Positions 17,427 to 25,896 of a stretch of DNA of 64,000 nucleotides are shown here, in pieces. The notes below the pieces were generated by a model. That model ran no database searches, was not told the origin of the DNA, and saw nothing but the letters and a program-made list of their open reading frames with translations. The position numbers and the translations under genes are program-made. Each line of letters begins with the position of its first letter. Within the stretch, counting starts at the first letter, position 1. The stretch spans positions 1-64,000 of the forward strand of contig QULU01000012.1 in assembly GCA_003481775.1 (NCBI GenBank), read 5' to 3'. The DNA comes from Clostridiaceae bacterium OM02-2AC (GTDB taxonomy: Bacteria; Bacillota_I; Bacilli_A; Erysipelotrichales; Erysipelotrichaceae).

Positions 17427-19211
17427 TTATTCCTCGGCGGCTGCGTCCTCGTCGGACAAATCTATTTCGTATATGTCAAAGGCTTCATCGGGCTTTACTA
17501 TTGCCGGGCGGGTAGACATATACCGTTCCACATCAAAAGCGTTTTTCTTGTCGAAGTCGGAAAGGTATTTGTAGTTCGGGTGTTTCGTTATATCGTATTT
17601 GTCGCTTAAAAAGGGACGTACACCGCGTAGCTGCAAAATACATTTCCCACCGTCCATAACTGCTATTTCGTCCTGTGTCATCAACTCCTTTCCTAATTTT
17701 TGATAAGTAAGTCCATGAGAAACCTGCGTGCCGCGATTTTCGGAAGTGTTGAAACTGTCAATTGTTTCCCGTCCCAAGTTATCCGAAATATCCTTTGCAT
17801 TTTTCCCACGTCCTCCCAAAAACAAGGTGCTGTCGGCATTATCAAGTATGATTTCTGCCGCGTCCTTGTAAATGGCTTTTAGCTGGCTCTGCGATTGCAG
17901 AATGATAGAAGCGGACATTTCCCGGCTGCGGATTGTGGCAATCAGTTTATCAAATCGGGGTATCTGTCCGATGTTCGCAAACTCGTCAAGCAAAAAGCGG
18001 ACGTGAACAGGCAATTTGCCGTTATATTCGTCGTCCGCTTTGTCGCAAAGCAAATTGAAAAGCTGCGATTGCAGCATAGCGATAACAAAATTAAACGTGC
18101 TGTCCGTATCGCTCATTATGAGGAAAAGTGCGCTCTTTCTGTCGCCTAACGTGTCAAGTTCTAATTCGTCGTAGGACATGAGATCGCGCAATTCCTTAAT
18201 ATCAAAAGGCGCAAGCCTCGCACCGCAAGAAATGAGGATTGATTTTGCTGTTTTGCCCGCCGCCAATTTATATTTTCGGTACTGCTTCACCGCGAAATGG
18301 TCGGGGTCGCGTTCTTCCAAGTCGGCAAACAGCAGATCGACGGGGCTTTGATATTCCTCGTCGTCCTCGCGGGCTTCGCTGGCGTTGATAAGTTCCAACA
18401 GGGTAATAAAGTTCATTTCCTCGGCGGGGGCTTCATACCAGATGTAGCCAACCAATGCGCAATACAATAACCTTTCCGCTTTTACCCAAAAATCCTCCGC
18501 ACTTTTTTCTCCCTCGCCTTTGGTATTCGCTATCAACGTGTTTACCAGCTTCAAAATATCTTTCTCGCTGCGGATATACACAAAGGGGTTGTAGTGCATA
18601 GATTTTTTGAAGTTAATCGTATTCAGTACCTTAATGCGGTAGCCCGCCCGTTGCAGCAGCTTCCCGCACTCAATCAAAACCGTACCTTTCGGGTCTGTCA
18701 AGACGTAAGAGGAATGAAGCTGCATTAAATTCGGCTTGACGAAAAACCTTGTTTTTCCGCTGCCGCTGCCGCCGATCACGACGACGTTCTTATTTCTTGC
18801 GTACTTCGGCTGCTTCGGGCGGCTGTTCATGGTAAGGCGTTCCGTCTGTGTCAAAATGATGTTGTTTTGAAACTCCGGGTCTATGTAGGGCTTAATATCT
18901 TCGGCGTTTCCCCATCGGGCAGAGCCGTACTCCGCGCCCTTGCGGTATTTCTTCGCGTTTTTCCCTTTGACATAGACAATCAAGCGGATAATCACCGCGC
19001 CGACAATGCCGACAAGCAAATCCAGCGGGTAAATGCTCGGCAAGGCACTTTCAAAGGCTGCGGAAAATCCCTGCGTGATATTCAGTATCTTTGCGGAAAT
19101 ATCCGCGCCGGGGGCAAGCCGCACCGCCTGTCCGACTTTATCAAAGAGATAGACAAAGAACACATAGGGGATATTCGGAAGTATTAGCTTTTTGTAGTTA
19201 ATCTGCTTCAT
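17427..19211 (-). CDS. VirD4/TraG-type conjugation coupling ATPase
   Basis: A 594-residue protein that links the relaxosome to the secretion channel. Two N-terminal transmembrane helices (about 10-30 and 60-85) are followed by Walker A, GGSGSGKTRF, near residue 147, and a Walker B region with RFLLDEFANIGQIP near 405. The acidic C-terminus is common in these proteins. It overlaps pcfB by four bases. PcfB proteins are known partners of coupling proteins in Enterococcus pCF10. Confidence 0.95.
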   Translation of the reverse strand: MKQINYKKLILPNIPYVFFVYLFDKVGQAVRLAPGADISAKILNITQGFSAAFESALPSIYPLDLLVGIVGAVIIRLIVYVKGKNAKKYRKGAEYGSARWGNAEDIKPYIDPEFQNNIILTQTERLTMNSRPKQPKYARNKNVVVIGGSGSGKTRFFVKPNLMQLHSSYVLTDPKGTVLIECGKLLQRAGYRIKVLNTINFKKSMHYNPFVYIRSEKDILKLVNTLIANTKGEGEKSAEDFWVKAERLLYCALVGYIWYEAPAEEMNFITLLELINASEAREDDEEYQSPVDLLFADLEERDPDHFAVKQYRKYKLAAGKTAKSILISCGARLAPFDIKELRDLMSYDELELDTLGDRKSALFLIMSDTDSTFNFVIAMLQSQLFNLLCDKADDEYNGKLPVHVRFLLDEFANIGQIPRFDKLIATIRSREMSASIILQSQSQLKAIYKDAAEIILDNADSTLFLGGRGKNAKDISDNLGRETIDSFNTSENRGTQVSHGLTYQKLGKELMTQDEIAVMDGGKCILQLRGVRPFLSDKYDITKHPNYKYLSDFDKKNAFDVERYMSTRPAIVKPDEAFDIYEIDLSDEDAAAEE

Positions 19212-19681
19212 ATCTCGCGCCCCCTGTCCATTTTCTTTACCTTGTCGCGGGCGGCGTTAAGCTGCTTTGCCTTGTCCTTTGCAGCGGCAAGGGCTTTGCG
19301 GATAGAGGGCTTTTTCTCCCTGTTCAGCTTCTTTGCGGAAAACTCTTGAAACGCTGCGGTCATAACGTCTGCGTCCCGGCCTTTGAAAAACACAAGGTAG
19401 CGGGTCTGCTCGCCCTTAACCTTTTTCAGCGAAAAATCTATGTTGTATTTCTTCGCCGTACTCTCAAAGGCTTTAATATTGCTGTCGGTGATCTCGATGT
19501 TGGAAACACCCGCGTTCTGCTTCATAAGCTGCCGCATGGTCTGTTTCCCATGCGCGGGCTTGCTTTTCTGCTCCAAAAACTTTTGGATTGCTTTCTGCAA
19601 CGCCTGTTCGGTAAGCCGCGCCGCGCCTTTTCCCACTTTGACGTATAGGGCAATCGTTTTTTGGGTTACTTCCTCCTGCAA
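19208..19681 (-). CDS. PcfB-family conjugation protein
   Basis: A 157-residue basic protein beginning MQEEVTQKTIALYVKVGKG, the PcfB signature. In pCF10, PcfB acts with the VirD4-like PcfC as a substrate-docking accessory. The C-terminal third is lysine-rich and helical. It sits directly upstream of the coupling ATPase, consistent with that partnership. Confidence 0.9.
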   Translation of the reverse strand: MQEEVTQKTIALYVKVGKGAARLTEQALQKAIQKFLEQKSKPAHGKQTMRQLMKQNAGVSNIEITDSNIKAFESTAKKYNIDFSLKKVKGEQTRYLVFFKGRDADVMTAAFQEFSAKKLNREKKPSIRKALAAAKDKAKQLNAARDKVKKMDRGREI

Positions 19682-19717
19682 GGTATCAACTCCTTTCCCG
19701 GTAAAATGCGGCTATGC

Positions 19718-20662
19718 TCATTCGCCGCCGTATAAGTCGTGATTGACAAGGGCGGTATAGTAGCTGTCAATGGTACTCGGCGCGTTGAACAGCACCGCTT
19801 TTAGATACTGCTTGATGTTGCGCACTTTGGTTGTGTTCTCCCTCATGCAATCCAAAACAAACTCAATATGGCTGCTGTTCAGCTTCAAAAATTTGGATTT
19901 CACCAGTTCGGCGGGGTAGTCGTCCCCGGCAATACGGATTGTCTTTCGCGCTGTGCAGACGGTTTCCAGCATGAGGTCAACAATCTCATTTAGGCGGTCT
20001 TTGTCCATTTTGGGGTCTTGAATGAGAATGTCATACTCGATATTGTCCTTGATAATCTCCCTGTAAATCTCTACTGCGCTATTGCTTTTCGCTTCCGTTC
20101 TTTTCCTTTCCGGCGGCGAAGCCGCTTCGCCCTGCTCAAAGGGCAAGGGATTTAGGGAATGGAATGGAAAGGAATGGGTACTTGATAAATCAGTAATTGA
20201 TTTTTCTTTACTTGATATATCTTTATTTAATTGCGTTGGATTTTCCAACGTAGGTTTTTCCTGCGTAGGTTTTTCCAACGTTGGATTTTCCAATGTTGGA
20301 TTTTCCAACGCAGGTAAATCCAATATAGGCGGCTGTCCGACGCTGGTAGCTGCTTCCGGCTCTCGCGGCTGCGGCTGCTCGTATATGACGTAATCCGCGC
20401 CCCGCAAGCGTCCCTTTTCGTCGCGTTCCCGGCTGCGCACGATATATCCGGCTTTTTCGAGTTCCTTTACCGCTTCGCGGATTGCGTCGATCTTCTCCCG
20501 GTTGATATGGGATAAGCCCGCAAGGGTATAATCCCAATCCTCCGGCAAGGACAGCATTTGCGAAAGCAAGCCTTTTGCTTTTAAGGACAATTCCTTGTTT
20601 CGCAAGTGGTGGTTGCTCATAACGGTATATCCCGTATTTCGCTCCACTCTGAAAACTGCCAT
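19718..20662 (-). CDS. Replication initiator/helix-turn-helix protein with DUF6017-like tail
   Basis: A 314-residue protein. Residues 1-95 form a winged-helix domain like that of RepA N-terminal/DnaD-type initiators (LSLKAKGLLSQMLSLP). Residues about 118-146 are a pentapeptide repeat (PTLEN, PTLEK, PTQEK). The C-terminal part (about 190-314) is the helical DUF6017-like domain common in ICE initiators. It probably starts or controls replication of the excised circle. It is the first large gene of the minus-strand block, with repeat copy 2 just upstream. Confidence 0.82.
   Translation of the reverse strand: MAVFRVERNTGYTVMSNHHLRNKELSLKAKGLLSQMLSLPEDWDYTLAGLSHINREKIDAIREAVKELEKAGYIVRSRERDEKGRLRGADYVIYEQPQPREPEAATSVGQPPILDLPALENPTLENPTLEKPTQEKPTLENPTQLNKDISSKEKSITDLSSTHSFPFHSLNPLPFEQGEAASPPERKRTEAKSNSAVEIYREIIKDNIEYDILIQDPKMDKDRLNEIVDLMLETVCTARKTIRIAGDDYPAELVKSKFLKLNSSHIEFVLDCMRENTTKVRNIKQYLKAVLFNAPSTIDSYYTALVNHDLYGGE
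20224..20310 (-). repeat. Tandem 15-nt repeats inside the initiator gene
   Basis: About six imperfect 15-base units around TTTTCCAACGTTGGA encode a repeated pentapeptide (P-T-L/Q-E-N/K). Units are partly self-complementary (GTTGGA with TCCAAC), so they can fold as hairpins. Copy-number change would keep the reading frame. Confidence 0.75.
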
Positions 20663-20686
20663 TTTTCCTCACTTCCTCTCTTGGTC

Positions 20687-20712
20687 TGCGTGGACAATTA
20701 GAAAGCCGTTTT
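20687..20712 (-). repeat. 26-nt repeat, copy 2 (upstream of initiator gene)
   Basis: Inverted identical copy of 2417-2442. It lies 25 bases before the initiator start on the minus strand. Here the adjoining bases extend it to a small hairpin, AGCCG AAAA CGGCT. Confidence 0.7.
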
Positions 20713-20790
20713 CGGCTGTTTTGGTATTGCAATATGCCCTTTGCCGTTTTCGCGTCTGCAAAGCCGCATGACACAAGGGCTTTTGCCCGT

Positions 20791-21009
20791 CTATTTGTCC
20801 ATGCTGGCGGGCGTTTTCCGCGTCCTTTTGCCGGGGCAATAGGGACACTCTTTGAAAACGCAAAACTCATATTTCCACCCGGGGCGGTAGAAACGGCAAG
20901 TGCCGCAATCTTCATCATCTCCGGCACAACCGGATTGATAGCGGTCAAATCCCGGCTTCTGCTGCATGAGCAGTTCAAATGCCCGCTGCTTGCCTTTTAT
21001 GAAATACAT
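20791..21009 (-). CDS. Small Cys-rich ICE protein, function unknown
   Basis: A 72-residue protein with seven cysteines, arranged C...CGTC...C...CPYC, suggesting a metal-binding fold, and a basic end. Similar proteins sit at this end of related conjugative transposons. AGGAGG lies 9-10 bases before the ATG. It is the outermost gene before the element end. No function is known. Confidence 0.75.
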   Translation of the reverse strand: MYFIKGKQRAFELLMQQKPGFDRYQSGCAGDDEDCGTCRFYRPGWKYEFCVFKECPYCPGKRTRKTPASMDK

Positions 21010-21038
21010 TCCGGCTGTACCTCCTTTCCTGCGGGCAT

Positions 21039-21085
21039 AAAAAAACGGCGTTACTTTCTCCCCAAAAGGGGTTAAGGTAACGCCG
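21039..21085 (-). terminator. Terminator or attenuator at the ICE right end (minus strand)
   Basis: Nine-base stem CGGCGTTAC (21,046-21,054) with GTAACGCCG (21,077-21,085), and an inner CCCC/GGGG stem. A-run 21,039-21,045 reads as a T-run on the minus strand. It lies upstream of the first minus-strand gene. It could insulate the element from outside transcription or attenuate its own long operon. Confidence 0.75.
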
Positions 21086-21160
21086 CTTGTGTGCGTATTC
21101 AGTTTTTAACACATTCCCTGTCTATCCGCTGTCCGCAAAACCATTGATTTTATTAGCTTT

Positions 21161-21724
21161 TTGCCGCTATCGCTATCACACCTCATTATTATTGCGACCG
21201 CTGTTGCTATCAGCACCGGAAAGGGTGTGGAAGCCGGATTGGCGCTGGGTATCCCAGTTGGTATGCTTGGCGTGCAGATGGATATCGTTGTTCGTCTGAT
21301 CAATGGCGTTATCATTCGCAAATCGGAGCGAATGGTACAGGATGGAAAGGATAAAGCCGGTCAGCGTCTGATGCTGCTTTGCTGGGTTCTGTTCGGTCTG
21401 GAGGCTGCGCTTGCCGTTTTGATTTCTGTAACGCTGGGCGCCTCCTTCGTCAATCAGATTTTGGACGCAACACCGCAATGGGTGACAAAGGGACTGTCCC
21501 TGGCAGGTGCACTGCTCCCGGTTGTCGGCTTTTCTATGCTGCTGAAATACATGCCAGTGAAAAAATATTTTAATTATGTACTATTGGGATTTGTGATGTC
21601 TGCATATCTGAATGTGCCGATTCTGGGAATTGCGATTGTCGGCTTTGCACTGGCATTTGATTTTTATCGCAGAAAAAACGAATTGGTACTGGAACATGTT
21701 GAGGAGGCAGATGAAGATGAGTGA
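21161..21724 (+). pseudogene. PTS mannose-family EIIC, 5' part lost by ICE insertion
   Basis: The frame encodes the C-terminal part of a mannose/sorbose/N-acetylgalactosamine-type EIIC (GKGVEAGLALGIPVGMLGVQ, then three or more membrane helices). Family members are about 250-270 residues, and roughly the first 70 are missing. Upstream bases belong to the ICE, with an in-frame stop at 21,107. The only starts are weak (TTG at 21,161) and lack a ribosome site. The 5' part should lie at the other end of the ICE. It overlaps the IID start by 8 bases, so the operon was once intact. Confidence 0.85.
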
Positions 21725-22517
21725 ACCCGTTTTAACTAAAAAAGATATTACCAGGGCAGCTCTGCGCTGGCAGATGATGTCCTGCTCCACCTTGAATTAT
21801 GAGATTCTGCAGGGAGGAACATTTGCATATTCGATAGCTCCTGCGTTGCGTAAAATATATGCAAAGGATGAGGAATATAAGGCTGCATTGCTGAGTCACT
21901 ATCGTTATTTTAATTCCAATCCATGGACGGTCAACGTTATCCTTGGTGCTGTTTTGGCGCTTGAGGATGCACAGGGACTACAGGCAAGAAGTGCCGTTCA
22001 GGATTTTAAGACGAGTATGATGGGACCGCTGGCTGGTATTGGCGATACGCTGGTGTTCGTTCTGTTTCCAACCATTATGGGCTCGATTTCCGGCTATATG
22101 CTGCTGGATGGGAATCCGGTTATGTCTGTTGTTTGGAGTGCATTATGGGCCGTATTCTTTCTGCTTCGTACACGTCTTGTGCATTTCGGATATTATAAGG
22201 GATTGCAAATATTATCAGCGATTGGTACAAAGCTGAATTCTCTGACAGAGGCAGCGTCGGTTCTGGGGCTTGTGGTTGTCGGCGGATTGATTTCCGGTGT
22301 TGTGAAAATCAGTGTACCACTCACCTTTACATCCGGCGAGGTTGTGCAGGAAATTCAGCCGCTGATCGATTCTGTTCTGCCGGGGATGCTGCCGGTGATC
22401 TTCACCTTTGTTTGCTATCATCTATTGACAAAGAAAAATATCAGTATGTCAAAGCTGATTCTGCTGGTCATCGTATTCGCCATGGCAGCTGCCTATCTGG
22501 GCATTTTGAGTGCCTAG
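21717..22517 (+). CDS. PTS mannose-family EIID
   Basis: A 266-residue membrane component of a mannose-family sugar phosphotransferase system. It begins SEPVLTKKDITRAALRW and contains the family segment NYEILQGGTFAYSIAPAL and several C-terminal helices. EIIC and EIID together form the sugar channel. GAGGAGG lies 9 bases before the ATG at 21,717; an ATG at 21,711 is too close to it. With its EIIC partner broken, this protein is probably not functional for transport here. The sugar is uncertain; amino sugars or uronic derivatives are possible. Confidence 0.9.
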   Translation: MSEPVLTKKDITRAALRWQMMSCSTLNYEILQGGTFAYSIAPALRKIYAKDEEYKAALLSHYRYFNSNPWTVNVILGAVLALEDAQGLQARSAVQDFKTSMMGPLAGIGDTLVFVLFPTIMGSISGYMLLDGNPVMSVVWSALWAVFFLLRTRLVHFGYYKGLQILSAIGTKLNSLTEAASVLGLVVVGGLISGVVKISVPLTFTSGEVVQEIQPLIDSVLPGMLPVIFTFVCYHLLTKKNISMSKLILLVIVFAMAAAYLGILSA

Positions 22518-22542
22518 TCACAGGTGAGCGGAGATTGCGAAC

Positions 22543-22953
22543 ATGAGAAAAATTTTATTGGCGAGTCATCGGAATATGGCAGAAGGAATGCGGGATACAC
22601 TGGAATTTTTAACCGGCATGCACAACCTTTATGCAATCAGTGCCTACATGGATGAGACATCACTCCAACAGCAGATTGAAGAATTTACAGATATTTTAAA
22701 GCCGGAGGACACCCTGTTGATACTGACAGATATGCAAGGGGGAAGTGTGAATCAGATGTTTTGTCCCCTGATGAGCGAACGGGTGCATCTGATCTGCGGT
22801 ATCAATCTGCCGCTGGCGCTATCGCTTGCACTTATTCCACAGGAACAACAAATTGATGCAGCGCTCATAGAAGCACTGCTGGAAGAATCACGTCAGCAGA
22901 TTCGCTATATGAACACATTTACGCTGACAGACGACAGTGAGGACGAGGTATGA
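22543..22953 (+). CDS. PTS mannose-family EIIA
   Basis: A 136-residue cytoplasmic phosphocarrier. The phosphorylated histidine is H9 in LLASHRNMAEGM, and the motif LTDMQGGSVNQ is the conserved EIIA-Man loop. It takes phosphate from HPr and passes it to EIIB, which is not in the window. It overlaps the next gene by four bases (ATGA). Confidence 0.9.
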   Translation: MRKILLASHRNMAEGMRDTLEFLTGMHNLYAISAYMDETSLQQQIEEFTDILKPEDTLLILTDMQGGSVNQMFCPLMSERVHLICGINLPLALSLALIPQEQQIDAALIEALLEESRQQIRYMNTFTLTDDSEDEV

Positions 22954-24086
22954 AACAATACGATATTACAGACTACGGTGTAGAGCGCTACAGTGCTTGT
23001 CTGCAGACTGAGAAAATACAGGCAGTTATTGATCTATGTCATCAGGAGGGAGGCGGCGAGATACAGATTCCTGAAGGTATCTACTATATTGGCAGCCTGC
23101 GTCTGTACTCTCATATAACGCTCCATCTGCTGAAGGATGCGCATCTTAAGGGAAGTCGCAATTATCAGGATTATACGGATTTCCATGTGCCAAGCACTCT
23201 GGGTTATTTACAGGATGCGTATTTTATCAAGGCATGGAATCTGCCGCCGTATTATATTTATGGAATGATCTGTGCATTCTGTGAAGAAAACATCACGATT
23301 ATCGGAGAAGCAGGGGCAACCATTGACGGACAGGACTGCTTTGATAAGGCCGGTGAGGAAAGATTCCGTGGACCGATGGGCATCATTTTCAATCAATGCA
23401 GAAACATCCGTCTGCGTGGCTATACTTTTGAAAACTGTGCCAACTGGTCGCATCAGCTGGACAGCTGTGAAGATATTCACGCTGAGCATGTTTGTATCAA
23501 GGCGGGTCATGATGGCTTCAATCTGCATCACTGCAAACATATTCTGATTGAGGATTGTACGATTACAACCGGAGACGATTGTATTGCAGGCTACGACATC
23601 GAGCAGCTTATTGTTCGTAACTGCTACATGAATACGGCTTGCAATGTGATGCGGATCGGAGGCTATGATTTGCTTTTTGACCACTGCACAATGGAAGGAC
23701 CTGCATACTATCCGCATCAAGGCAAAAAGACCTATGATACACATCGTGTATTTAAATATTATTCCATACGACCAGATAGTATACGGCATGTCGGAGAGCG
23801 AATCAAAATACGAAATTCAAAAATCAGCGGAATCCCTTCTCTGCTGCAGTACAGCTATGGCGAGGAAGCACTCATGCAGAATAATCTTCCTCTTCGAGAG
23901 CTGATACTGGAGAATACGGTTATACAGGGGGTATCCAAGCCATCCGTTATGAGAGGGAATGGAGAAACCTGTCGTTTGATATTGCGAAACTGTGAGATCA
24001 GCTTTGCGGATGGTCTAAATGAAAAAAATTATCTGCAGCATGATAAGGATGTACAGGTTATAACAGAAAATGTGACTTTTCGATAA
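22950..24086 (+). CDS. GH28-like right-handed beta-helix protein (polygalacturonase-type)
   Basis: A 378-residue protein without a signal peptide. Repeated short strands give a parallel beta-helix. Motifs HDGFNLHHC (about 187-195) and TGDDCIAG (about 207-214) resemble the catalytic region of family 28 glycoside hydrolases, where paired aspartates act. Being cytoplasmic and co-translated with EIIA, it probably cleaves an imported phosphorylated or unsaturated uronic-acid oligosaccharide. The substrate is inferred only from context. Confidence 0.75.
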   Translation: MKQYDITDYGVERYSACLQTEKIQAVIDLCHQEGGGEIQIPEGIYYIGSLRLYSHITLHLLKDAHLKGSRNYQDYTDFHVPSTLGYLQDAYFIKAWNLPPYYIYGMICAFCEENITIIGEAGATIDGQDCFDKAGEERFRGPMGIIFNQCRNIRLRGYTFENCANWSHQLDSCEDIHAEHVCIKAGHDGFNLHHCKHILIEDCTITTGDDCIAGYDIEQLIVRNCYMNTACNVMRIGGYDLLFDHCTMEGPAYYPHQGKKTYDTHRVFKYYSIRPDSIRHVGERIKIRNSKISGIPSLLQYSYGEEALMQNNLPLRELILENTVIQGVSKPSVMRGNGETCRLILRNCEISFADGLNEKNYLQHDKDVQVITENVTFR

Positions 24087-24426
24087 CGTGTGGGAATTAC
24101 AGACTTCCTCCATCATTTGAGATTTGGCAGAACAGGAAAACAGGTGCTGTACAGAATAAGCTGGGGCTTTGGTTAACCCATAAGGGCTATTAAGCATCTG
24201 CTATAAAACAACAAAGCGATAAGAGTTCTAATCCGCTTTCAAATATGTAAAATTATAGAAAGGATCAATTTCATGCTCTTGATCCTTTTTCTTCTTGATG
24301 AGTATAGCTTCCCCGTTTCCAAGGGAGTGCCATGCGAGGAGCATTTTTTCTGTTGTTTGTAAATTCCTTCCGGATAACGGCGTCTTGTGTGGTATAGTAT
24401 AGCTGTAAGGAAAGCAGGTGTAGGAC
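24087..24426 (+). other. Intergenic region with one terminator
   Basis: There is no convincing gene. It holds the terminator at 24,259-24,290. Near 24,400 a TATAGT-like -10 precedes the carbonic anhydrase gene, without a clear -35. Confidence 0.6.
24259..24290 (+). terminator. Terminator after the PTS/GH28 operon
   Basis: Ten-base stem AAAGGATCAA (24,259-24,268) with TTGATCCTTT (24,279-24,288), followed by T. Confidence 0.85.
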
Positions 24427-24939
24427 ATGATTTTACCATACAGAGATAAGCAGCCGCTCATAGAAGAAACTGCCTATGTATCCAGCAATGCAACAGTGAT
24501 TGGCGATGTGACACTGGAAAAGGGAAGCTCCATCTGGTTTCACAGTGTGGTGCGCGGGGATAAGGATCATATTCATATCGGCGAAGACAGCAATATACAG
24601 GATAATTGCACGCTGCATACGGATCCGAAGCATTTGCTGCAAATAGGGAAACGGGTGACTGTGGGCCATAATGCGGTGCTGCATGGCTGTATTGTTGAGG
24701 ATGAGGTGCTGATTGGCATGGGTGCTGTTGTGTTGAACGGTGCACATATCGGCAGACACAGTATCATCGGTGCAGGGGCTCTTGTGAAGGAAGGACAGCA
24801 GATACCGGAAAACAGTCTGGCTGTGGGCAGTCCTGCCCGGATCATTCGCAAATGCAGTGAGGAGCAGGTAAAGGAGATTCTGGAGAATGCGGCGCATTAT
24901 GCACAGCTTGGCAGTGAATACAAGAAAATAGATGTCTGA
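24427..24939 (+). CDS. Gamma-class carbonic anhydrase-like hexapeptide protein
   Basis: A 170-residue left-handed beta-helix protein of the YrdA/PaaY group. The metal ligands expected in this family are visible: histidines in NCTLHTD and VGHNAVLHGC, plus the conserved R and D of SVVRGDKDHI. Many YrdA proteins have weak or no carbonic anhydrase activity, so catalysis is not certain. It appears to be a single-gene unit. Confidence 0.88.
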   Translation: MILPYRDKQPLIEETAYVSSNATVIGDVTLEKGSSIWFHSVVRGDKDHIHIGEDSNIQDNCTLHTDPKHLLQIGKRVTVGHNAVLHGCIVEDEVLIGMGAVVLNGAHIGRHSIIGAGALVKEGQQIPENSLAVGSPARIIRKCSEEQVKEILENAAHYAQLGSEYKKIDV

Positions 24940-24958
24940 AATTCACGTATAAATGAAA

Positions 24959-24992
24959 CACTCCTTCCCATACTAATGGTGACAAAGGAGTG
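24959..24992 (+). promoter_or_regulatory. Hairpin covering the ribosome site of the Mn-catalase gene
   Basis: CACTCCTT (24,959-24,966) pairs perfectly with AAGGAGTG (24,985-24,992), which is the ribosome-binding site of the ATG at 24,998. No T-run follows. The fold would hide the ribosome site and could control translation, for example by temperature or a bound factor. Confidence 0.65.
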
Positions 24993-24997
24993 AGAAT

Positions 24998-25702
24998 ATG
25001 TTTGAACACAAGAAAAAGTTATTACATCCTGTAAAGGTAGAGCGTCCCAATCCGCAGTATGCTGTGCTGATGCAGGAACAGCTGGGAGGCTGCAACGGTG
25101 AGGTCAAGGCAGCGATGCAGTATCTGTCACAGAGCTTTCGCGCTAAGGATCCGGTCTTCAAGGATTTGTTTCTGGATATCGGTACCGAAGAGCTGAGCCA
25201 CATGGAGATGGTGGCAGAAACCATCAATCTGTTAAATGGCGGTGATGTGGACTATAAGAAGGTGGATGCCGGTGAAATTGAAACGATGGTTACCTTTGGT
25301 CTGAATCCTGCTCTGGTAAATTCCAGCGGAAATCCATGGACTGCTGATTATGTTACCGTGACAGGTGATCTGGCAGCCGATCTGCTTGCGGATATTGCAA
25401 GTGAGCAGCGCGCCAAGGTTGTATACGAATATTTGTATCGTCAGATTGATGACAAATATGTCAAGGAAACCATCATGTTCCTGCTGGAGCGTGAGGAAGC
25501 CCACAATGCTCTGTTCTGTGAAGCACTGAATAAAATTACAGATGATGGCAGCAATAAGAGCTTTGGTATGAGTGAAGACAGCCGTTTGTATTTTGATTTA
25601 TCCAAGCCGGGACGCTACTTTGATGATCCTGATCCGAAGGCACCGAAAATGGCAAATGCCAAGGATTCCAAAAGCACCAAGAGCAAAGCAAAAAAGAAAT
25701 AA
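24998..25702 (+). CDS. Manganese catalase / CotJC-like ferritin-fold protein
   Basis: A 234-residue four-helix-bundle protein. Metal-ligand glutamates and histidines appear in NGEVKAAMQYL, EELSHMEMV, SEQRAKVVYEYL and EREEAHNALF, the pattern of dimanganese catalases and spore-coat CotJC proteins. It would break down hydrogen peroxide or have a coat-related role. The C-terminus is lysine- and serine-rich (KDSKSTKSKAKKK). A hairpin covers its ribosome site. Confidence 0.88.
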   Translation: MFEHKKKLLHPVKVERPNPQYAVLMQEQLGGCNGEVKAAMQYLSQSFRAKDPVFKDLFLDIGTEELSHMEMVAETINLLNGGDVDYKKVDAGEIETMVTFGLNPALVNSSGNPWTADYVTVTGDLAADLLADIASEQRAKVVYEYLYRQIDDKYVKETIMFLLEREEAHNALFCEALNKITDDGSNKSFGMSEDSRLYFDLSKPGRYFDDPDPKAPKMANAKDSKSTKSKAKKK

Positions 25703-25708
25703 GATGCA

Positions 25709-25738
25709 ACAGCCAAAGGGAAACCTGCGGCTTTTTTT
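25709..25738 (+). terminator. Weak terminator after Mn-catalase gene
   Basis: AGCC...GGCT short stem followed by seven T, just after the stop codon. Confidence 0.5.
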
Positions 25739-25896
25739 GGGCAGGACGCAAAGGCTCAGCCGTGCACTGCATCCACTTGTATCCTGTGGTTTGTATATGC
25801 GGGCTGTTTCATGCGTGAAAAGAAGAATGGCTTTTCTCGACAGCTGGTAGGCTTGAAATGGTTAAGGAATGGATGCTTGTTCATAATTTAAAAAAG

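Larger units (their letters stand above)
1..21160. mobile_element. Integrative conjugative element, Tn1549/CTn-like, left end outside window
   Basis: This block carries a complete type IV secretion and mobilisation set (relaxase, VirD4, VirB4, VirB6-like, PrgI, NlpC/P60, TopB, PcfB) with the small accessory families typical of Firmicutes conjugative transposons (Maff2, DUF4315, DUF4366, TTRAP, Cys_rich_VLP). Its genes are visibly richer in GC than those after 21.2 kb. The right end lies between the hairpin at 21,046-21,085 and about 21,185, where an intact PTS EIIC reading frame resumes. No integrase or excisionase gene is in the window, so that end must lie left of base 1. No antibiotic resistance gene is seen. 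The exact end is an estimate. Confidence 0.9.

Noticed and set aside
20223..20978. 251-codon minus-strand frame overlapping the initiator gene and its upstream region
   Set aside because: Its end is the 15-mer repeat read in another frame (KSNVGK-like repeats), and it overlaps the better supported initiator.
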